DNA from: Chloroflexota bacterium
GTDB taxonomy: Bacteria; Chloroflexota; Dehalococcoidia; Lucifugimonadales; JADFKI01
NCBI GenBank assembly: GCA_022565015.1
Contig: JADFKI010000147.1
Location: 1-9,064, forward strand
Direction of reading: 5' to 3'
DNA: 9,064 nt
Shown: positions 1-6,260 of the stretch, piece after piece
Layout of the letters: the number at the start of each line of letters is the position of its first letter
Numbering within the stretch: position 1 is the stretch's first letter
Translations under genes and position numbers: made by a program
The notes under the pieces: model-generated
Database searches by the model: none
What the model saw: the letters and a program-made list of their open reading frames with translations, nothing else
Told to the model about the DNA's origin: nothing

Positions 1-32
1 CCCGTTATCAATACCCTGGTTTTTTCAGCCAT
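1..32 (-). CDS. Start of a Rossmann-type NAD(P)-dependent protein (5' end only)
   Basis: Only the first ten codons and part of an eleventh are inside the window. They read MAEKTRVLIT followed by a GG- codon, so Gly. A short polar start, a beta strand ending in VLIT and then Gly is the usual opening of an extended or short-chain dehydrogenase/epimerase (V-L-[IV]-T-G-x-x-G-x-[IL]-G). A good ribosome site, AGGAG at 38-42, lies 5 bases before the ATG, which supports this being a real start. The gene lies 152 bases downstream of the Ldh2 paralogue on the same strand and may end the same gene string. The cofactor glycines and the catalytic residues are outside the window, so the exact family cannot be given. 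Confidence 0.55.
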   Translation of the reverse strand, partial: MAEKTRVLIT

Positions 33-100
33 GTTCGCTCCTGGACAAATATTGGCGACGATCTTCTCGGCTGCGCACACCTCCTCCAATCCATCGAACC

Positions 101-160
101 ATCAAGGGGGAAGGAAATATATCCCCTCCCCTTTTTGAAGGGGGAGAGCTAGAGAGGGGG
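101..160. repeat. G-tract/C-tract inverted-repeat element, possible dispersed repeat
   Basis: This purine/pyrimidine-polarised stretch lies between two minus-strand genes. The octamer AAGGGGGA occurs at 104-111 and again at 138-145. CCCCTT at 128-133 pairs with AAGGGG at 138-143 around a 4-base loop. Such C-run/G-run hairpins are common as dispersed intergenic repeats. Read on the minus strand it follows the Ldh2 gene, but no T-run follows the stem, so it is a poor intrinsic terminator. Whether it recurs elsewhere in the genome cannot be seen here. Confidence 0.35.
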
Positions 161-184
161 TGAAGTCTTGCCATATGAGCGCCG

Positions 185-1285
185 CTACGCCTTCTTCAGC
201 TCCGGAACGCCGAGCTCGCCGACCATGCCGTCGAACCACTCGATCACCTCCTTGTGCAGCGGCACGCCGTTCGCCATGCGGTCCGCGGTCTCCTCGGCCT
301 CCGACAGGCCCGGATACAGCACGCGATCGTGGCCCTTCGCGGGCCTGGTCTCGCGGAGCATCTTCAGCATGCGGTCCATCTTCTCTTTGAAGGCGTCGGG
401 GTCGGTAAAGGCCGATATGTTGTATGCGGCAAAGTAGTGCTTATAGCCGCTCTCGAAGTCCTCCGTGTCGAACATCCCCGGCACCGAGCCGGACAGAAAC
501 GCGCCCAGGACCTCGACCATGAGCATCATGCCGTAGCCCTTGTGGGAGCCCATCTCTCTGGTGCCGCCCATGGGCAGAAGCTGGCCGTACCAGCCCTCTT
601 CGGGCACCGGCGTCTCCTCCATGATAGGCGTGCCGTCTTTGTCGGCGATCCAGCCCGGCAGCAGATCGGAGCCGACCCTTCGCGCCAGGTTGAACTTGTT
701 GCCGGCAATCTGAGACGTCGCGGCGTCAAACAGCAGCGGCGGTTCATTCTTGGCCGGCGCCGCTATCGAGATGGGGTTGGTGCCGAAGCGGGGTTCCGCC
801 GCGAAGGTCGGAAGCACGCCTGTACCGGCGGCGGTCGCGCACATGCCGACCATGTCGTTCTGGGCCGCGATCATGGAGAAATGGCCGACGGCGCCCAGGT
901 GTCCGCTGTTGTTCATGGTGACTATGCCGACGCCGACGGTCTTGGCCTTTTCCATGGCCATTTCCATGGCCCGCCGGCCCAGTATCAGCCCCAGGCCCAG
1001 ATCGCCGTTGATGACGGCCGTGCCCGGCGACTCGCGCTCGATCTTCATATTGGGGCGCGGGTTAACCTTGTGGCTAGTGAACTGGTTCACGTAGGCCCGC
1101 AGCATGTTGGACACGCCATGGGTCTCCACGCCGCGCAGGTCGGTGTTGACGAGAACGTCCGCCGCCTCCGCCGCATCGTCGACCGATGTTCCCATCTTCT
1201 CAAAGATCGCCTGCACCACCTCACGCAGCGAGTCTACATCCACGCGCTCAGAATCTTCGGCCCTTGGTTTGAATCTCTCCAGCAT
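185..1285 (-). CDS. Ldh2-family malate/L-lactate-type NAD(P)-dependent dehydrogenase, paralogue A
   Basis: A 366-residue protein, full length for the Ldh2 family (about 330-370). These cytoplasmic NAD(P)H enzymes reversibly oxidise 2-hydroxyacids such as malate, lactate, sulfolactate or ureidoglycolate. Family signatures are in order: D-L-R-G-V-E-T-H-G (residues 49-57, with the conserved His56), the S-G-H-L-G-A-V-G-H segment with the probable catalytic His129, G-T-N-P (168-171), F-D-A-A-T-S (186-191) and G-S-H-K-G-Y-G (246-252). Substrate cannot be read from sequence. GAGG at 1291-1294 lies 5 bases before the ATG, and the N-terminus aligns with paralogue B, which fixes the start. It is about 60-65% identical by hand alignment to the gene at 2727-3824. 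A 16-base palindrome lies just upstream. It sits 167 bases after a broken SDR gene, so it may need its own promoter. Confidence 0.93.
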   Translation of the reverse strand: MLERFKPRAEDSERVDVDSLREVVQAIFEKMGTSVDDAAEAADVLVNTDLRGVETHGVSNMLRAYVNQFTSHKVNPRPNMKIERESPGTAVINGDLGLGLILGRRAMEMAMEKAKTVGVGIVTMNNSGHLGAVGHFSMIAAQNDMVGMCATAAGTGVLPTFAAEPRFGTNPISIAAPAKNEPPLLFDAATSQIAGNKFNLARRVGSDLLPGWIADKDGTPIMEETPVPEEGWYGQLLPMGGTREMGSHKGYGMMLMVEVLGAFLSGSVPGMFDTEDFESGYKHYFAAYNISAFTDPDAFKEKMDRMLKMLRETRPAKGHDRVLYPGLSEAEETADRMANGVPLHKEVIEWFDGMVGELGVPELKKA

Positions 1286-1304
1286 GTTTTCCTCGTTTTT
1301 CTGG

Positions 1305-1320
1305 TTTCAAAAATTTGAAA
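1305..1320. promoter_or_regulatory. Perfect palindrome, candidate operator for Ldh2 paralogue A
   Basis: TTTCAAAAATTTGAAA consists of two 7-base arms (TTTCAAA/TTTGAAA) around AA. It begins 20 bases upstream of the ATG at 1285. The position and symmetry suit a dimeric regulator's operator, but the site is AT-rich and could be chance. No convincing -35/-10 pair was found for this gene. The remainder of the 167-base gap (1286-1452) shows nothing else beyond a short palindrome, GCAACCGTTGC. Confidence 0.3.
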
Positions 1321-1452
1321 TATCGTTTCTCTTGTTCTGGCCGAGCAACCGTTGCCGTTTTGCTTTTGGACCTCTTACGGTTGAAACGGTCTCGTTCGCC
1401 GATCTTGCAGCGTTCGCAACCAAATCAGGAGTTCGTTTTTAGCCAAAACAAA

Positions 1453-1824
1453 TCACATGGCGATTGCCCCGCCGTCGACTATGAGCTCCGTGCCGGTTAT
1501 GTAGGACGAGTCGTCCGACGCCAGGAAAAGCACCGCCTTGCTTATCTCCTCCGCCGTTCCCAATCTGCCCATGGGCACCCTCGTGAGCCTGTTGGCCAGC
1601 ACTTCCGGGTCCGACATGGCCTCGTGGACCATTGCCGTATCAATGGGCCCCGGATGGACCGAGTTGCACCTGATGTTGTCCGCCGCGTGCTGAGTCGCCG
1701 TGACCTTGGTGAAGATGCGCACCGCCCCTTTGCTGGCTGCATAGGCCGGCTCCTGGTGCAAGCTCTGTCCGATGCCCGCAACCGACGATATGTTGATGAT
1801 GGAGCCGCCGGCTTGGCGTGCGCT
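1453..1824 (-). pseudogene. C-terminal half of a short-chain dehydrogenase/reductase, 5'-truncated
   Basis: The frame is open for 123 residues and ends at a TGA at 1453-1455. It contains the second half of a classical SDR: G-G-S-I-I-N-I-S-S-V-A-G with the catalytic Ser, Y-A-A-S-K (catalytic Tyr and Lys), N-S-V-H-P-G-P-I-D-T and the C-terminal I-T-G-T-E-L-I-V-D-G-G. Intact SDRs are about 250 residues. The N-terminal half, including the T-G-x3-G-x-G cofactor loop, is absent, and the frame meets a TAA at 1825-1827 directly upstream. Homology therefore stops between about 1816 and 1827, where the AT-richer insert begins. An internal TTG could start a shorter 102-residue product from 1761, but that would bind no cofactor. 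It was probably once the gene after Ldh2 paralogue B. No N-terminal half is present elsewhere in the window. Confidence 0.85.
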
Positions 1825-1847
1825 TTACTGACCTGACCTCCGTATCA

Positions 1848-1871
1848 CTCGCTACGAGACGCGACCGTCTC
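1848..1871. repeat. Two overlapping small inverted repeats near the insert boundary
   Basis: CTCG-cta-CGAG (1848-1858) overlaps GAGACG-cgac-CGTCTC (1856-1871, a perfect 6-base stem with a 4-base loop). They lie about 20-45 bases from where the SDR reading frame is cut and also span the last codons of the possible 49-residue ORF. They could be the end of a mobile element or a transcript-end structure. No target-site duplication or matching copy was found at the other side of the insert. Confidence 0.3.
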
Positions 1872-2001
1872 CTTCGAGGTGTTGGAATTTCAAGCGACCT
1901 ACGAACAGGGGTAAAGGTAGCCGCCACAATACTAACGCCAGTAGACACCGCGAATACTTTTTGCCATCACCACCTACTAGTAGCAAAATAAAAGTGCGCA
2001 T
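1852..2001 (-). CDS. Possible small hydrophobic protein (49 residues), unrecognised
   Basis: An ATG-to-TAG frame of 49 codons starts 30 bases downstream of the zinc-ribbon gene's stop, on the same strand. The product begins MRTFILLLVGG, has a second hydrophobic run (C-L-L-A-L-V-L-W, then L-P-L-P-L-F-V-G) around residues 19-35, and ends in a polar tail. One short membrane segment is possible. There is no clear ribosome-binding site before the ATG. I recognise no family. It may be a real small gene of the insert, the remnant of a larger gene, or a chance frame. Confidence 0.22.
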   Translation of the reverse strand: MRTFILLLVGGDGKKYSRCLLALVLWRLPLPLFVGRLKFQHLEGDGRVS

Positions 2002-2031
2002 GCTATCCGAAAAACATACCCACTATTGGTT

Positions 2032-2631
2032 TCACCATTCCCACTCCCATTCGGGATGCCAATAGAAGGAATTGAGACCCGGGTATCTTCTCCTCCAAAA
2101 CTTTATAACGTACACGAACTGAGGAGCACCAGGCGCGGGGAGAACGGAATTCTCGACCAAGTGCTTATACTCCTCGTGTGCTGTGCGGAAACTATGAGGA
2201 TAACCCCCTGGATACCAATCATACCTTGCCGCAGAGGGTATCCTTGACCCCAAATACCCCATTTTGCAAGTCTTGCACCGAACGGTGAACTCGATGTAGT
2301 ACTTAGGTCCTCCTATGTAACGCGGCATATCTTCCCAATCTTCCCAGCGCCAGTATCCGCGTCCTAACCCTCCTTTTGTCGGCTTCACCTCAGCTGACAG
2401 GATCTTACCTAAAACATTGTATTCTCGCCCGGTAACCTTCCAACAGGTGCATGGGGGAGCGGCAAATTTTACCCAAACTTCCGGTTCTTTTAAGAGTTGC
2501 TGAGCGGATTCTTCGTACGGGCGTCTTAATTTCCTTTCAATCAACTCCATGGGAGATGGAACGCCGCATCCTGGACAAGCCTGCGCTTCACTACTTACTT
2601 CCCTTCTGCATTCAAGACAAGGAATTAGCAT
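2032..2631 (-). CDS. Zinc-ribbon hypothetical protein with Trp/Tyr-rich C-terminal part
   Basis: A 199-residue protein of no family I recognise. The N-terminus is a zinc ribbon: Cys5-x2-Cys8 and Cys19-x2-Cys22 in a C-P-G-C-G context. Two further Cys pairs, Cys61/Cys63 and Cys119/Cys122 (C-K-T-C), could make a second metal site. Between and after these the protein is rich in aromatic residues (R-G-Y-W-R-W-E-D-W, F-Y-W-H-P) and ends in W-E-W-E-W-E-W. There is no signal peptide and no membrane segment, so it is probably cytoplasmic. The AGGGG-type site directly before the ATG (2631) supports the start. Base composition is clearly more AT-rich than the dehydrogenase genes on both sides, and it sits where an SDR gene was cut, so it is probably acquired DNA. 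The 95 bases upstream (2632-2726) hold no gene, only a small AAGGA-tg-TCCTT repeat near 2692-2703. Confidence 0.75.
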   Translation of the reverse strand: MLIPCLECRREVSSEAQACPGCGVPSPMELIERKLRRPYEESAQQLLKEPEVWVKFAAPPCTCWKVTGREYNVLGKILSAEVKPTKGGLGRGYWRWEDWEDMPRYIGGPKYYIEFTVRCKTCKMGYLGSRIPSAARYDWYPGGYPHSFRTAHEEYKHLVENSVLPAPGAPQFVYVIKFWRRRYPGLNSFYWHPEWEWEW

Positions 2632-2726
2632 CTTTCCCCTTGCCGACGTTTATTGTTAAGGATACCGAAAGCTTCTTTAAGGTAGCATGAAGGATGTCCT
2701 TAAGTACCGCTTCCGACGCACGGAAC

Positions 2727-3824
2727 CTACGCTCTCACCAGCGCCGGAGTGGATAGCTCCTCCGAGATGCCCTCGAACCACTCCACGACCTCTTTATGCA
2801 GCGGAATGCCGTTGGCGCGCCGATCACGCTCGTCCTCGGACTCGGTCAGGCCGGGGTAGAGAACGCGGTCGTGTCCCGGCGCCGGCTTCGTGTTCTTCAA
2901 GGTGCCGAGCATCTGGTCCATGTTGGCCTTGAAGGTATCGAGATCGGTAAACGCCTCGATATTGTACGCAGCAAAGTAGTTCTTGAACATGCTCTCGCGC
3001 GGCGTCTCGTCGAACATGCTGGGCACGGAGCCCGAAAGCATGGCGCCCAGGACCTCCACCATCAACGAGAAGCCATAGCCCTTGTGAGAGCCCTGCTCCC
3101 TGGTGCCGCCTATCGTGAGGCCAAGAAAGCCACCGTAGTCGTTCGGAGGCGTATCCTGCATCTGAGGCGTGCCCTCCATGTCGGCGACCCAGCCCGGAAG
3201 CAGGTCCGCGCCGACCCGTCTGGCAAGCTGGATCTTGTTCATGGCAACGGCAGAGGTCGCCACGTCGAACAGCACCGGCGCCTCGTTCTTCGCGGGAGCC
3301 GCAATGGAAATCGGGTTCGCACCCAATCGGCCCTCGCCGCCAAACGTAGGCACGACACTCGTGCCACCCGCCGTTATGCACATGCCTATCATGTCGTTCT
3401 GGGCGGCGATCATGGAAAAGTGGCCGACGGCGCCAAGGTGCCCGCTGCGGGACATCGTCACCACGCCGAATCCGACCTCTTTAGCCTTCTGCATTGCGAG
3501 ATTCATCCCATGGCGGCCGACAAGAATGCCAAGTCCTCGGTCGGCGTCCAGCGTCGCCGTGCCGGGCATCTCCTTTACGATCTTGATATCGGGCGTCGGG
3601 TTCAAGATGCCGTCCCTGAACTGCTGCACGTACACCCGCATCATGTTGGACACGCCGTGAGACTCGACTGCGCGTAGGTCCGTCATCGTCAGAACGTCCG
3701 CGCCGTCGGCCGCCGTCTCCGGAGGCACGCCCATCTTCTCGAAGATCGCGGCTACCGATGCCCTCAGCGACTCCGAATCGATTCGGACTACGTCCTCAAC
3801 CTTAGGTTTGAACCTTTCCAGCAT
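2727..3824 (-). CDS. Ldh2-family malate/L-lactate-type NAD(P)-dependent dehydrogenase, paralogue B
   Basis: A 365-residue 2-hydroxyacid dehydrogenase of the Ldh2 family, full length, predicted cytoplasmic and NAD(P)-linked. Key segments: E-S-H-G (54-57, His56), S-G-H-L-G-A-V-G-H with His129, G-A-N-P-I-S-I-A-A-P (168-177), F-D-V-A-T-S (186-191) and G-S-H-K-G-Y-G (245-251). It aligns over its whole length with the protein at 185-1285 with one single-residue gap near 227-235. The two share M-L-E-R-F-K-P at the N-terminus and about two thirds of residues in the first 220. The ribosome site AAGGAGAT (3832-3839) lies 7 bases before the ATG. It follows the phosphatase-like gene by 39 bases, so it is probably third in that operon. 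Substrate is unknown; the neighbouring hydrolase hints at a phosphorus-containing or other 2-hydroxyacid, but that is inference. Confidence 0.93.
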   Translation of the reverse strand: MLERFKPKVEDVVRIDSESLRASVAAIFEKMGVPPETAADGADVLTMTDLRAVESHGVSNMMRVYVQQFRDGILNPTPDIKIVKEMPGTATLDADRGLGILVGRHGMNLAMQKAKEVGFGVVTMSRSGHLGAVGHFSMIAAQNDMIGMCITAGGTSVVPTFGGEGRLGANPISIAAPAKNEAPVLFDVATSAVAMNKIQLARRVGADLLPGWVADMEGTPQMQDTPPNDYGGFLGLTIGGTREQGSHKGYGFSLMVEVLGAMLSGSVPSMFDETPRESMFKNYFAAYNIEAFTDLDTFKANMDQMLGTLKNTKPAPGHDRVLYPGLTESEDERDRRANGIPLHKEVVEWFEGISEELSTPALVRA

Positions 3825-3863
3825 CCTACTTATCTCCTTCCAGCCTAGACGTGCCGAAGCCTG

Positions 3864-4295
3864 CTATCCGATTCGAGATACAAGCTCCTCCACCCTTTTT
3901 TCGATCTCCATGAAGACGCCGTCCGCGAACGTCTGGGTGTGGCCGGCCGGGTCGAGCATATCCCAAAACTCGACGTTTTGCGCCCCTGCGAGATAGTCGA
4001 CCTTCTGGTCTGAGTCCAATATGGCCACGACCAGGTCGGCCGCGTTTGCCATTTCCGGCGTAAGCTGGGTCCTCTGATTCTCCGAAACGTCCACGCCCCT
4101 CTCCAACATGAATGGTATGGAGTGAGGGCTGGCGGCCCCATCCTTCACAGCTTTGCCGACAACGTTATTTTCCCGCATGTGCTGGTCCACCCGTACGCCT
4201 GCGCTAGTCGCTTTATGGCTCGACCTCAGATTAAATAACGCCTCCGCGACCTGGCTGCGCCCTATGTTGGCGTTGCATACGAAGATTACGTTCAC
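3864..4295 (-). CDS. Low-molecular-weight protein tyrosine phosphatase / arsenate reductase-like protein
   Basis: A 143-residue cytoplasmic protein with the phosphate-binding P-loop near its N-terminus: C-N-A-N-I-G-R-S, i.e. Cys7-x5-Arg13-Ser14, the C-x5-R-[ST] motif of LMW-PTPases. The general-acid Asp is D115 in L-D-P-A-G. Length matches the family (about 140-160). Cys7 is the only cysteine, so the extra redox cysteines of thioredoxin-linked ArsC are missing; that favours a phosphatase-type role over a thioredoxin-linked arsenate reductase. The start is a GTG whose first base is shared with the previous gene: the four bases GTGA at 4292-4295 hold this start and the hydrolase's stop, a sign of translational coupling. 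In a hydrolase/dehydrogenase operon it may dephosphorylate a small molecule or a protein; the substrate is not shown by the sequence. Confidence 0.82.
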   Translation of the reverse strand: MNVIFVCNANIGRSQVAEALFNLRSSHKATSAGVRVDQHMRENNVVGKAVKDGAASPHSIPFMLERGVDVSENQRTQLTPEMANAADLVVAILDSDQKVDYLAGAQNVEFWDMLDPAGHTQTFADGVFMEIEKRVEELVSRIG

Positions 4296-5410
4296 TCGCC
4301 AAGCACCCTTTCAACGACGTAGCGGCCCAGGTCCCGGTTCTCCCGAAACTCGAACCCGTCAAAGTCGCCGTTGTAACCGAGCAGAGGGATGTCCTGCTCA
4401 TGCACGGACGCATGCGACCGCAGCCGCGGCGGCATATCCACCTCACCGGGGTCGCCGAACACCACGTCCGACTCGCCCGTCACCACGATGTCTCCGATGC
4501 GGTCGTAGTTGAGCCTAAGTCGCCTGACCGCGTCCTCCCGCGACATCGCCTCCTCCACGCCGGGCGTTTCTCGCAGTACTGCCGTCGCCTCTTCGATCTT
4601 CCCCAGCTGGGTCGGATCGAGATACATGAACATGCAGCCGCCCAGGTTCGAGTGGTGCACGGTGTATCTGTCCTTGATGATAGGCACGGGGTTCGACCTG
4701 ATGCCGTATTTTGAAAGCGCCGCCTTAAGGTCGATCATGCGGGTCTTTCGCGACATGCCGTGGTCCGCCGTGAGCATTAGCGTCACGTCCGGGTTGGCCT
4801 CCACGAGGTCGCCGATGGCGTCATCGAGTATCGTCAGGTGCCTCTGAGACTCCGGCTCGTCGGGCGCATAGGTATGCATGGCGTAATCGGTGGTGGTCAG
4901 ATACACCAGGTCGTAGGGCTCGCCGGCCTGAGACATGATGAACGTTCCCGCCCGGACGACCCAACCGTTCACCTCCAGAGAGTAGATCGGGGGCGGCTCA
5001 CCTACGCCATTGACGACCCACTCCGGCGCCTGCTCCGACGACACGGTGACCGTGGCGCCGTCCGAAAGCAGCGTGCGAAGCTTGTCCTTGGAGGTCACGA
5101 GCAGCGAAGTCTTGCCGAGCCTGCCGGCGCGCTGGAACATCGTCTCGGCGAGGATGTACTCTCCCGATTCCATGTATATCTCTTCGCCCGTCTCTCGAAC
5201 GAGGCGGTAGTTGGAGCTGATGCCGTGGACCTCGGGGTAGCTCGCGGTGACCAGCGAGACGTTGTTTACATTGGTCACGGAGGGCATCATGCTGCGCCCG
5301 ATCTTCAGGAAGCCTCTTTTGGCCAGGGCCCGAAGGTTCGGTGTCTCGCAAGCCTCGAGGTATTCGGGATCGAAGCCGTCAATGCAGATTATTACGGTTG
5401 TTCCACTCAT
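4292..5410 (-). CDS. Alkaline-phosphatase-superfamily phosphodiesterase, phosphonoacetate hydrolase-like
   Basis: A 372-residue metal-dependent hydrolase with the alkaline phosphatase/nucleotide pyrophosphatase ligand pattern: Asp11 (I-C-I-D-G-F-D), nucleophile Thr46 in S-V-T-N-V-N-N, D-x3-H at Asp175/His179 (T-T-T-D-Y-A-M-H), Asp216-His217 (T-A-D-H-G-M) and a C-terminal His, probably His333 in R-S-H-A-S. Together these bind two zinc ions and hold a phospho- or phosphono-enzyme on Thr. The sequences around Thr46 (T-N-x-N-N-x-S-x-V-T, then V-H-G-I) and Asp175 (T-T-D-Y-x-x-H-x-x-A-P) look to me most like phosphonoacetate hydrolase (PhnA), which splits the C-P bond. A phosphodiesterase is the alternative. 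There is no signal peptide, so it is cytoplasmic. AAGG at 5417-5420 lies 6 bases before the ATG. It is the first gene of the minus-strand operon. Superfamily is sure; PhnA specificity is moderate. Confidence 0.82.
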   Translation of the reverse strand: MSGTTVIICIDGFDPEYLEACETPNLRALAKRGFLKIGRSMMPSVTNVNNVSLVTASYPEVHGISSNYRLVRETGEEIYMESGEYILAETMFQRAGRLGKTSLLVTSKDKLRTLLSDGATVTVSSEQAPEWVVNGVGEPPPIYSLEVNGWVVRAGTFIMSQAGEPYDLVYLTTTDYAMHTYAPDEPESQRHLTILDDAIGDLVEANPDVTLMLTADHGMSRKTRMIDLKAALSKYGIRSNPVPIIKDRYTVHHSNLGGCMFMYLDPTQLGKIEEATAVLRETPGVEEAMSREDAVRRLRLNYDRIGDIVVTGESDVVFGDPGEVDMPPRLRSHASVHEQDIPLLGYNGDFDGFEFRENRDLGRYVVERVLGE

Positions 5411-5420
5411 TCCTTACCTT

Positions 5421-5437
5421 TTGCGTCAGTTACGTCA
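5421..5437 (-). promoter_or_regulatory. Imperfect 8-base tandem repeat upstream of the hydrolase gene
   Basis: TTGCGTCA (5421-5428) and TTACGTCA (5430-5437) are spaced one helical turn or slightly less (9 bases) apart, starting 11 bases upstream of the hydrolase ATG. This is the arrangement of half-sites for a dimeric or tandem-binding regulator. The rest of the 284-base divergent gap (5411-5694) shows a short CCCTTAAAGGG palindrome at 5621-5631 and a doubtful 36-codon minus-strand frame (5501-5611). No strong -35/-10 pair for the minus-strand operon was found. Confidence 0.25.
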
Positions 5438-5653
5438 GGCCAAGGGCTAATGATGCACTGATTGGAAATAGCAACCCAGAGAGTCCCGCGGCGAATCCGA
5501 TCATCTAACGGGAGCGTACCGGTTGATGATATCTTCCGCGCCGCGACAAGGCCCGACCACGACTTCGAGCGCCACAATTCTAGCAGATGAGTGCTGCAGC
5601 CGCACCCACACGGTGGAAGTCCCTTAAAGGGCGCACCGAGCCCCAGCAGAGGC

Positions 5654-5682
5654 TTGCGACGCTTCTCTTTTACGACTAAGAT
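5654..5682 (+). promoter_or_regulatory. Possible sigma70-type promoter for DUF3090-SCO1664
   Basis: TTGCGA (5654-5659), a 17-base spacer and TAAGAT (5677-5682); each box matches consensus at about four of six positions. A start site 6-8 bases on would leave only a few bases before the ATG at 5695. This agrees with the lack of a good ribosome-binding site there and suggests a near-leaderless transcript. Confidence 0.3.
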
Positions 5683-5694
5683 GGGAACACGGTT

Positions 5695-6213
5695 ATGGCA
5701 AACGCAAAGAACGAGTTCACCAACGTAAGCAAGCTGGTGCCTGAGGCCCTGGGCGAGCCGGGCAAGAGGACATTTCGCATTCTGGTGGAGAGCGATAGCA
5801 GCTCCGCGACCCTCTGGCTGGAGAAGGAACAGCTCTTCCAGCTGGGTCTTGCGGTCCAGCAGCTGCTGTCAACCCTTCCCGAGCAGCAGGGTAATGAATC
5901 CATCGACCTGGAGGGCCGGGAGGCGCCCGGGCTGACGAGCCTCGACTTTAAGGTCGGCAGGCTGGTCCTCGGACACGGCGGCAACGGTTACTTCATCATC
6001 GACGCTCACGACCTGGAAGACGACGAAGAGGAAGATTCAGAGGCGCTGGTCAGAGTCTGGGCGACCAGGGACCAGGTGAAGAGTTTCGCGGAGGAGGCCC
6101 TCAGGCTTTGCGCCGCCGGAAGGCCGCTTTGTCCCCTTTGCGGCAGGCCAATCAATCCTGATGGCCACGAGTGTCCCAGGGTGAACGGCCACGTCAAAAT
6201 CACCGAACTTTGA
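5695..6213 (+). CDS. DUF3090 family protein
   Basis: A 172-residue cytoplasmic protein of the DUF3090 family, molecular function unknown. Recognition rests on the overall pattern and above all on the C-terminal signature C-P-L-C-G-R-P-I-N-P-D-G-H-E-C-P-R-x-N-G-H (residues 146-166). Cys146, Cys149, His158, Cys160 and His166 there look like a small metal-binding knuckle. An acidic stretch (about 106-116) separates it from the beta-rich N-terminal part. Length is near the family's usual 180-200. The next gene, 47 bases on, is its habitual partner SCO1664. In Actinobacteria the pair commonly travels with a histidine-phosphatase (MSMEG_4193 type); none is seen here. ATG 5695 is the only suitable start, as the ATG at 5681 is out of frame. 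The ribosome site is weak (at best GGGA at 5683-5686). Confidence 0.9.
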   Translation: MANAKNEFTNVSKLVPEALGEPGKRTFRILVESDSSSATLWLEKEQLFQLGLAVQQLLSTLPEQQGNESIDLEGREAPGLTSLDFKVGRLVLGHGGNGYFIIDAHDLEDDEEEDSEALVRVWATRDQVKSFAEEALRLCAAGRPLCPLCGRPINPDGHECPRVNGHVKITEL

Positions 6214-6260
6214 CCTAAATACCAGGGCCCGGTCGGCATTGATTTTCGTAACCTTTATGC

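Noticed and set aside
101..160. Intrinsic terminator for Ldh2 paralogue A.
   Set aside because: The stem is C/G-rich, but no T-run follows it on the minus strand.
254..1318. Long plus-strand open frame of about 354 codons opposite Ldh2 paralogue A.
   Set aside because: Arg/His/Ala-rich antisense shadow of a well-supported GC-rich gene; no motif or ribosome site.
1640..1948. Minus-strand 102-codon frame crossing the insert boundary into the SDR region.
   Set aside because: It reads the SDR part in the wrong frame and is Arg/Pro/Ser-rich; the true SDR frame is the one with Y-A-A-S-K.
2796..3677. Long plus-strand open frame of about 293 codons opposite Ldh2 paralogue B.
   Set aside because: Same kind of antisense shadow; its resemblance to the frame opposite paralogue A only reflects the duplicated sense genes.
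3864..4295. Arsenate reductase (arsC) as the function of the LMW-phosphatase-like gene.
   Set aside because: Only the P-loop cysteine is present and no arsenic-resistance genes are nearby; the D-P motif fits LMW phosphatase, so arsC is not assigned.
5501..5611. Minus-strand 36-codon frame starting GTG and ending R-Y-A-P-V-R before a TGA, with core-like codon use and AAGGGA upstream.
   Set aside because: Very short, non-ATG start and no recognised family; could be a remnant of an older gene, but support is too weak to list as a gene.
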